This document shows positions 60,447 through 64,000 of a stretch of DNA of 64,000 nt, piece by piece. Position numbers and translations under genes: made by a program. The notes under the pieces were generated by a model. That model did not search any database and was not told where the DNA came from. It was given only the letters and a program-made list of their open reading frames with translations. Where the stretch lies: positions 1-64,000 of the forward strand of contig CAMWHE010000007.1 in the NCBI GenBank assembly GCA_947173955.1. The letters run 5' to 3'. The stretch is from an uncultured Bacteroidales bacterium (GTDB lineage Bacteria; Bacteroidota; Bacteroidia; Bacteroidales; Muribaculaceae). The stretch's first letter is position 1. Every line of letters starts with the position of its first letter.

Positions 60447-60947
60447 ATGAAAAAGATGAACACCTTATCCGTGCTGCTTCGACGACTGACAGGGCGCGGA
60501 CAACTGACAGCAGACAATTCCGTAGTGACCGACTTTGACCTGAACCGCTTTTTAGGCGACTGGTATGAAACAGCACGCTTCGATCACAGGTTTGAGAGAG
60601 GAATGCAGCATACCCGCGCCTCATACACACTCCGCCCTGACGGCAACGTCAGCGTGCTGAACACTGGTGTGAAAGACGGCAAAGAGAAAGAAGCGCATGG
60701 GATCGCCAAGATTACCGACACGCCGGGACTGCTCCGCGTCTCGTTCTGGCGCCCGTTTTACTCCGACTACCGCGTCATGCTCATTGACGTCCACTATCAA
60801 TACGCTCTAATCGGGAGTGGCAGCGACGACTACCTCTGGATACTGTCGCGCACCCCGCAACTCTCCGACGAGACAAAAGACCTCATCCTCGCTGAAGCTC
60901 GCCGCCGCGGCTACGACCCCACCCGCCTCCTCTGGATAGCTCAGTAG
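60447..60947 (+). CDS. Lipocalin-family protein (Blc-like)
   Basis: A 166-residue protein with the lipocalin signature FLGDWYETARFDHRFERG, the second motif YTLRPDGNVSVLNTG, and the third IGSGSDDYLWILSRTPQLS. Bacterial lipocalins such as Blc bind lysophospholipids or other hydrophobic ligands at the outer membrane. There is no clear signal peptide or lipobox (MKKMNTLSVLLRRLTGRGQL), so the location is uncertain. It is monogenic and ends at a strong hairpin. Confidence 0.88.
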   Translation: MKKMNTLSVLLRRLTGRGQLTADNSVVTDFDLNRFLGDWYETARFDHRFERGMQHTRASYTLRPDGNVSVLNTGVKDGKEKEAHGIAKITDTPGLLRVSFWRPFYSDYRVMLIDVHYQYALIGSGSDDYLWILSRTPQLSDETKDLILAEARRRGYDPTRLLWIAQ

Positions 60948-60962
60948 CTCACCATTATAGAA

Positions 60963-60997
60963 AATAAATCCACCTCGAGAACCGAAGTGGATTTATT
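60963..60997. terminator. Bidirectional terminator between lipocalin and hepT
   Basis: AATAAATCCAC (60963-60973) and GTGGATTTATT (60987-60997) form a perfect 11-bp stem with AT-rich ends on both sides, suitable for both convergent genes. Confidence 0.8.
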
Positions 60998-61019
60998 GTA
61001 AGTGACTGAAGCGACTTCA

Positions 61020-61403
61020 TTATAGTATCGACTTCATTTCTATCAAGGTAGTCTGAAGTAACGGAATATTATTTTTGACTACATCAAAAATAATATCAGC
61101 ATCAAGATTGAAATAACCATGGGCGATATGATCTCGAAGTCCCATAATTTCTTTCCACTGAGTATCAGGAAATCTTTCGTATAAAAATCCTGGTATAAGA
61201 CGGTCTATTTTCTTGACTCCTTCACCAATACTTTCAATTAACATACATGATGCCGCCATCTTCTGCATTCCTTCAGGCGATATAAGGTAGTCATCAGCCG
61301 ACATTACACCTTCATTCCATGTATTAATCAACCGGCAAGCATCAATCATCTGACCAATAATATGATTGACCAGAGGGATATTATGCAAATATAGTGATTC
61401 CAT
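61020..61403 (-). CDS. hepT: HEPN-domain toxin, HepT-like
   Basis: A 127-residue DUF86/HepT protein. Helical throughout (IIGQMIDACRLINTWNEGV, MAASCMLIESIGEGVKKI), with the HEPN RNase motif RX4HXY as RDHIAHGY. In type VII toxin-antitoxin systems HepT cleaves RNA, and its motif tyrosine is AMPylated by the MntA partner; the tyrosine is present here. It overlaps the mntA gene by 23 bp, the usual order mntA-hepT. The ATG at 61403 gives the family's N-terminus. Confidence 0.88.
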   Translation of the reverse strand: MESLYLHNIPLVNHIIGQMIDACRLINTWNEGVMSADDYLISPEGMQKMAASCMLIESIGEGVKKIDRLIPGFLYERFPDTQWKEIMGLRDHIAHGYFNLDADIIFDVVKNNIPLLQTTLIEMKSIL

Positions 61404-61677
61404 CCCGGTCAATTTCGTTCTTAAGAAACGGGTCAAGTGTGGGACGGGCACGAACTATATCAACACTGCGTCCAAGAATTTCCTGTAAATAAATTTTCAG
61501 AGCCACAACTTTCAATGCTTTAGGAGGCATGTCGACACAAAGATCCACATCACTGCCTTCTTCAGCTTCTCCGCGCGCTACTGAACCAAATATACGTAAG
61601 GACTTAACTCCATAATCATTGCGAAGATTATGGGAAACTTCAGTCAATATTGTGATACAGTGCTGTCGGAAATTCAT
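61381..61677 (-). CDS. mntA: MNT nucleotidyltransferase antitoxin, MntA-like
   Basis: A 98-residue minimal nucleotidyltransferase. LRIFGSVARGEAEEGSDVDLCV is the GSxARGxxxxxSDxDL active site with both metal-binding aspartates; VDIVRARPTLDPFLKNEI follows. In type VII systems MntA transfers AMP to HepT and silences it. The ATG at 61677 is preferred over a GTG at 61698. Confidence 0.88.
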   Translation of the reverse strand: MNFRQHCITILTEVSHNLRNDYGVKSLRIFGSVARGEAEEGSDVDLCVDMPPKALKVVALKIYLQEILGRSVDIVRARPTLDPFLKNEIDRDGITIFA

Positions 61678-61843
61678 TAGTGGATGTGTAGTGTTCACCG
61701 AGATATCAGTGATTTTCTATCAATATTGCGTTAGGGAGTTTTGCCTTCGACATCGCATACCTTACAGGCTTTCACGTCGCTACGCTCGACAAAGCCGTCA
61801 GACACATACTAAATGCCGACACTCGATACTCACGGCTTCGGCG

Positions 61844-62065
61844 TTAGTATTCGTCTTCGTTGAAGAAGAAGTCTTCTTTGGAGGGGTAGTCGGGCCAGAT
61901 GTCTTCGATGGATTCGTATGTTTCGCCTTCGTCCTCCATTTCCTGGAGGTTCTCGATTACTTCGAGCGGAGCGCCGGAGCGCATGGCGTAGTCTATAAGT
62001 TCGTCTTTGGTTGCAGGCCAGGGTGCGTCTTCAAGTTTTGACGCAAGTTCGAGTGTCCAATACAT
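61844..62065 (-). CDS. DUF2795-family small acidic protein
   Basis: A 73-residue protein (MYWTLELASKLEDAPWPATKDELIDYAMRSGAP, VIENLQEMEDEGETYESIEDIWPDYP). The ATKDELIDYA..SGAP..V..NL pattern is DUF2795, a small helical family of unknown function common in Bacteroidetes. The end is very acidic (EDFFFNEDEY). A -7 element (TACATTTG at 62104-62111) lies 38 bp upstream. Confidence 0.85.
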   Translation of the reverse strand: MYWTLELASKLEDAPWPATKDELIDYAMRSGAPLEVIENLQEMEDEGETYESIEDIWPDYPSKEDFFFNEDEY

Positions 62066-62103
62066 AGTTTTCGTTTTTATGCGGGTTGGTCGTTATTTTT
62101 GCG

Positions 62104-62111
62104 CAAATGTA
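62104..62111 (-). promoter_or_regulatory. -7 element of the DUF2795 gene
   Basis: Minus-strand TACATTTG, 38 bp before the ATG at 62065. Confidence 0.6.
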
Positions 62112-62127
62112 GTTATTAGTTGGATAA

Positions 62128-62697
62128 CTAACAATCTTTATCCCAAAATATTTCTTCTGCGCCGGCAGAATGATTATAGGCACGCGAGAGGGCGAAGAGA
62201 TAGTCGGAGATTCGGTTGATGAAGCGCCTGACATCAGGATCGACATACACTCCTGTCTCCGTGAGGCTTACAATCTCGCGCTCGGCACGGCGGCAGATGG
62301 TGCGGGCCATGTGGGCTGCGGCCGACGAGGGGGTTCCGCCGGGGATTACAAACTGGCGGAGCGGTGGCAATGTGGCGTCGAGTGCGTCGATGTCCTGCTC
62401 GAGCCGCGAGATGGCTTTCTGTCCGAGGCCTATGGCCGTAGTGATGGCGCCGGGCTCGGCCACGGGAGTAGCGAGGTATGCTCCGATGGTAAAGAGCTTA
62501 TGCTGGATGTAGGTCAAGGTCGACCGCCACTCGGGGAGCGTGGCCGGATCGGATGTGAGGAGGGCGATGGCGGCGTTGAGTTCGTCGACAGTGCCGTAGG
62601 CGTTGAGGCGCGGATGCGATTTGCTGACGCGTGAGCCGTCGACGAGCGATGTCGTGCCGAGGTCGCCGGTGCGGGTGTATAGGTTTGACTTTTTCAT
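62128..62697 (-). CDS. PduO-type ATP:cob(I)alamin adenosyltransferase
   Basis: A 189-residue enzyme that adenosylates cob(I)alamin to coenzyme B12. YTRTGDLGTTSLVDGSRVSK is the ATP-binding N-terminal motif of the PduO family, and RTICRRAEREIVSL with the C-terminal NRISDYLFALSRAYNH completes it. It would supply cofactor to enzymes such as methylmalonyl-CoA mutase, used by Bacteroidales for propionate production. It has its own -7 element (62727-62734). Confidence 0.94.
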   Translation of the reverse strand: MKKSNLYTRTGDLGTTSLVDGSRVSKSHPRLNAYGTVDELNAAIALLTSDPATLPEWRSTLTYIQHKLFTIGAYLATPVAEPGAITTAIGLGQKAISRLEQDIDALDATLPPLRQFVIPGGTPSSAAAHMARTICRRAEREIVSLTETGVYVDPDVRRFINRISDYLFALSRAYNHSAGAEEIFWDKDC

Positions 62698-62726
62698 GGC
62701 GGAATCGGATTTCTGATTCGGGATTG

Positions 62727-62734
62727 CAAATGTA
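62727..62734 (-). promoter_or_regulatory. -7 element of the adenosyltransferase gene
   Basis: Minus-strand TACATTTG, 29 bp before the ATG at 62697. Confidence 0.65.
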
Positions 62735-62876
62735 CGAAAGAATATGATTAATGCGATATGTATTTATCTTTTTTATGTTGCCCTCGCATCGTGTCGGCCA
62801 TCCGAGTCTGCACAATTCCATTTCATCCACTTCATCCATTTTGTGGAAGATGAGTGGCTGATCAGTCAAATCATCG

Positions 62877-62884
62877 TATATTTG
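62877..62884 (+). promoter_or_regulatory. -7 element of the 186-residue hypothetical gene
   Basis: TATATTTG, 26 bp before the ATG at 62911. It lies downstream of the longer in-frame start at 62854 and so excludes it. Confidence 0.65.
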
Positions 62885-62910
62885 CACATAATTTTTCAGA
62901 CAGTAACTAT

Positions 62911-63471
62911 ATGGCAAGTGACAACGAGATACTCGGACAGCTCCGCGAGAGAGTCGGATTAGGGATGACACAAAGTACTGATTTTGATGTGCTGGCGCAG
63001 GCTATCAAGGACACCACTAACGAAAGCCTCGGAGTCAACACGCTGAAAAGGCTATTCGCATTCAAGACTGAGAAGGTAGTGCCCCGGCTGTCGACAATGG
63101 ACATTATCGCCCGGTATCTCGGTCATGAGGATTATGACTCGCTGCTCAAGGTGCTTGGCGAAGATGCCGACATCTCCCTGTTCAACCCGATCGACTGTCT
63201 CGATGTCAGAGAGCTGGAGCAGGGCTCGCAGGTCAGGATCACCTACGACCCTGGACGCATCCTGCTGCTCACTTATCTGGGTGACTTCCGGTTTATAATC
63301 AATGACATCGACGGAAGCCGCAACCTGCGTAAGGGCGACCTGCTGACCATCACTCAGCTCGCCGTGGGTCACAGACTGGTGGCAGCTCACGTAGTCCGCG
63401 ACGGCAATGATCTGGGAGCCTACGAGTCAGCCAAATACAAGGGTCTGAAATCCGTGGAGGTACTCTCATAA
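62911..63471 (+). CDS. Conserved hypothetical protein with HTH-like N-terminus
   Basis: A 186-residue cytoplasmic protein. Residues 1-85 (DNEILGQLRERVGLGMTQSTDFDVLAQAI, LGVNTLKRLFAFKTEKVVPRLSTMDIIARYLGHEDYDSL) are helical and look like a divergent phage-type DNA-binding module; residues about 100-186 are strand-rich (SQVRITYDPGRILLLTYLGDFRFIINDI, KGDLLTITQLAVGHRLVAAHVV). I recall similar N-termini in Bacteroidales hypotheticals, but no function is known to me. The stop is 3 bp from the convergent gene. Confidence 0.78.
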   Translation: MASDNEILGQLRERVGLGMTQSTDFDVLAQAIKDTTNESLGVNTLKRLFAFKTEKVVPRLSTMDIIARYLGHEDYDSLLKVLGEDADISLFNPIDCLDVRELEQGSQVRITYDPGRILLLTYLGDFRFIINDIDGSRNLRKGDLLTITQLAVGHRLVAAHVVRDGNDLGAYESAKYKGLKSVEVLS

Positions 63472-63474
63472 GCG

Positions 63475-64000
63475 CTAAGGCTGATAACCGAATCCGGATT
63501 CTTTAAGCACCGCAGTCGGGGTCATCGTTTCCCGGCATGAGTCGCCGAGGGTGAGCGCCATTGCAGTAGCAAGAGTCCTGGCCACAGCCATATACCGGGA
63601 GTCCCATACGATCAGTTCCGAGAATATGCGAATTGTGAAGGTATTGGCGTCCATTCCACCCCCGGCTATTACCGATACATTCTTCGGCCCGGCAGCCCGA
63701 AGCTGGTTGAGGTCGGATTTTATTCCTAATTCATCATAGAGATCCGTAGCTGCCATACTATAAAATCTGTCAAAGCGGATTGCGTCAACAACGGTCGTCC
63801 TCCGGCCGGTCTGTGCGTTTGCATCCGTAAGGAAATGGATATCCGCGTCTTTTGCTGTCTCGCTTGATATGACGAATATTGTCCAGCGGTCTTTACCTGC
63901 CGACAACCGCTTGACGTCAGCAAGATACTGAGCCAATGCCCCGTTCCTCTGCTGGTCAGAGATTATATAGAAACTCGCAGGGTCGTCGATATCTTCATCG
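63475..64000 (-). CDS. Hypothetical protein, truncated by the right edge
   Basis: The frame is open from the right edge to the stop at 63475, so the start is outside the window; at least 174 residues are visible. The first visible residues read DEDIDDPASFYIISDQQRNG. The central part (KDRWTIFVISSETAKDADIHFLTDANAQTGRRTTVVDAIRFDRFY) alternates strands and helices, and an SVIAGGGMDANTFTIRIF strand pair follows. I do not recognise it. The C-terminus is TAVLKESGFGYQP. Confidence 0.65.
   Translation of the reverse strand, partial: DEDIDDPASFYIISDQQRNGALAQYLADVKRLSAGKDRWTIFVISSETAKDADIHFLTDANAQTGRRTTVVDAIRFDRFYSMAATDLYDELGIKSDLNQLRAAGPKNVSVIAGGGMDANTFTIRIFSELIVWDSRYMAVARTLATAMALTLGDSCRETMTPTAVLKESGFGYQP

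Noticed and set aside
62498-62971. 157-residue frame on the minus strand
   Set aside because: Crosses the adenosyltransferase start and two opposite promoters; basic, low-information sequence.
1-64000. CRISPR array, tRNA or rRNA genes, intact insertion sequence
   Set aside because: No regularly spaced direct repeats, no cloverleaf other than the tmRNA ends, and no transposase-like protein were seen.

Overview
The window looks like a chromosomal stretch of a Bacteroidales gut anaerobe, probably Muribaculaceae or a close relative (family-level placement is inference). The evidence is: at least twenty genes preceded by the Bacteroidetes -7 element TAnnTTTG instead of Shine-Dalgarno sequences; a tmRNA with a Bacteroidales-style tag (GNNNYALAA); Bacteroidales gene orders (parE-coaD-S41 protease, phoH-purC-menG, rplM-rpsI-rpsB-tsf, xylB-xylA); and several secreted proteins with C-termini resembling type IX secretion sorting domains. 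No tRNA, rRNA, CRISPR array or complete insertion sequence was found.

Layout. 1-443 holds the start of a leftward secreted protein and a set of inverted repeats. 444-6261: a DbpA-like helicase with a DEYD box; an HxlR regulator divergent from an FMN reductase plus two NTF2-like genes, with a tandem operator-like repeat between them; a short UvrA paralogue. 6381-14512: a membrane-anchored DUF4261-like protein, then esterase-parE-coaD-S41 protease, then an acyl-CoA synthetase. 14592-16009: ssrA, an AT-rich RelE-like/XRE toxin-antitoxin pair and a decayed HipB-like gene. 16092-18938: xylulokinase and xylose isomerase. 19100-28272: a tightly packed operon of lipoprotein, SUI1 factor, RecB/AddA-like helicase-nuclease, secreted GH2 glycosidase and a TPR/OB-like protein with DUF7017-like segments. 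28286-31640: a basic hypothetical protein, a 0.6-kb repeat-rich non-coding stretch, and a hydrolase/acetyltransferase/cyclophilin-like operon. 31702-37184: a PUA-like orphan, a two-gene surface pair (ACGPYY protein plus lipoprotein) and a LytTR regulator with a membrane partner. 37283-40012: phoH-purC-menG. 40150-44021: esterase, DUF3078 outer-membrane protein and small secreted proteins. 44018-46062: a second HxlR regulator divergent from a cupin, and an acyltransferase-3. 46164-49060: ribosomal/translation operon. 49248-60092: DMT transporter, C10 cysteine protease, a 1618-residue Ig-like repeat protein and a 733-residue secreted protein. 60447-64000: lipocalin, HEPN/MNT toxin-antitoxin, DUF2795, cobalamin adenosyltransferase, and two uncharacterised genes.

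How the genes work together. Housekeeping blocks (translation, topoisomerase IV, CoA, purine and menaquinone synthesis) alternate with accessory modules: two HxlR redox-type switches, two toxin-antitoxin loci plus the relic of a third, and a secreted protease/Ig-like surface locus. The most unusual context is the operon joining a translation factor, a RecB-like helicase-nuclease, a glycosidase and a TPR/OB protein through 4-bp and 14-bp overlaps. Many start codons were moved downstream of the longest open frame because a clear -7 element lies between the two candidates.
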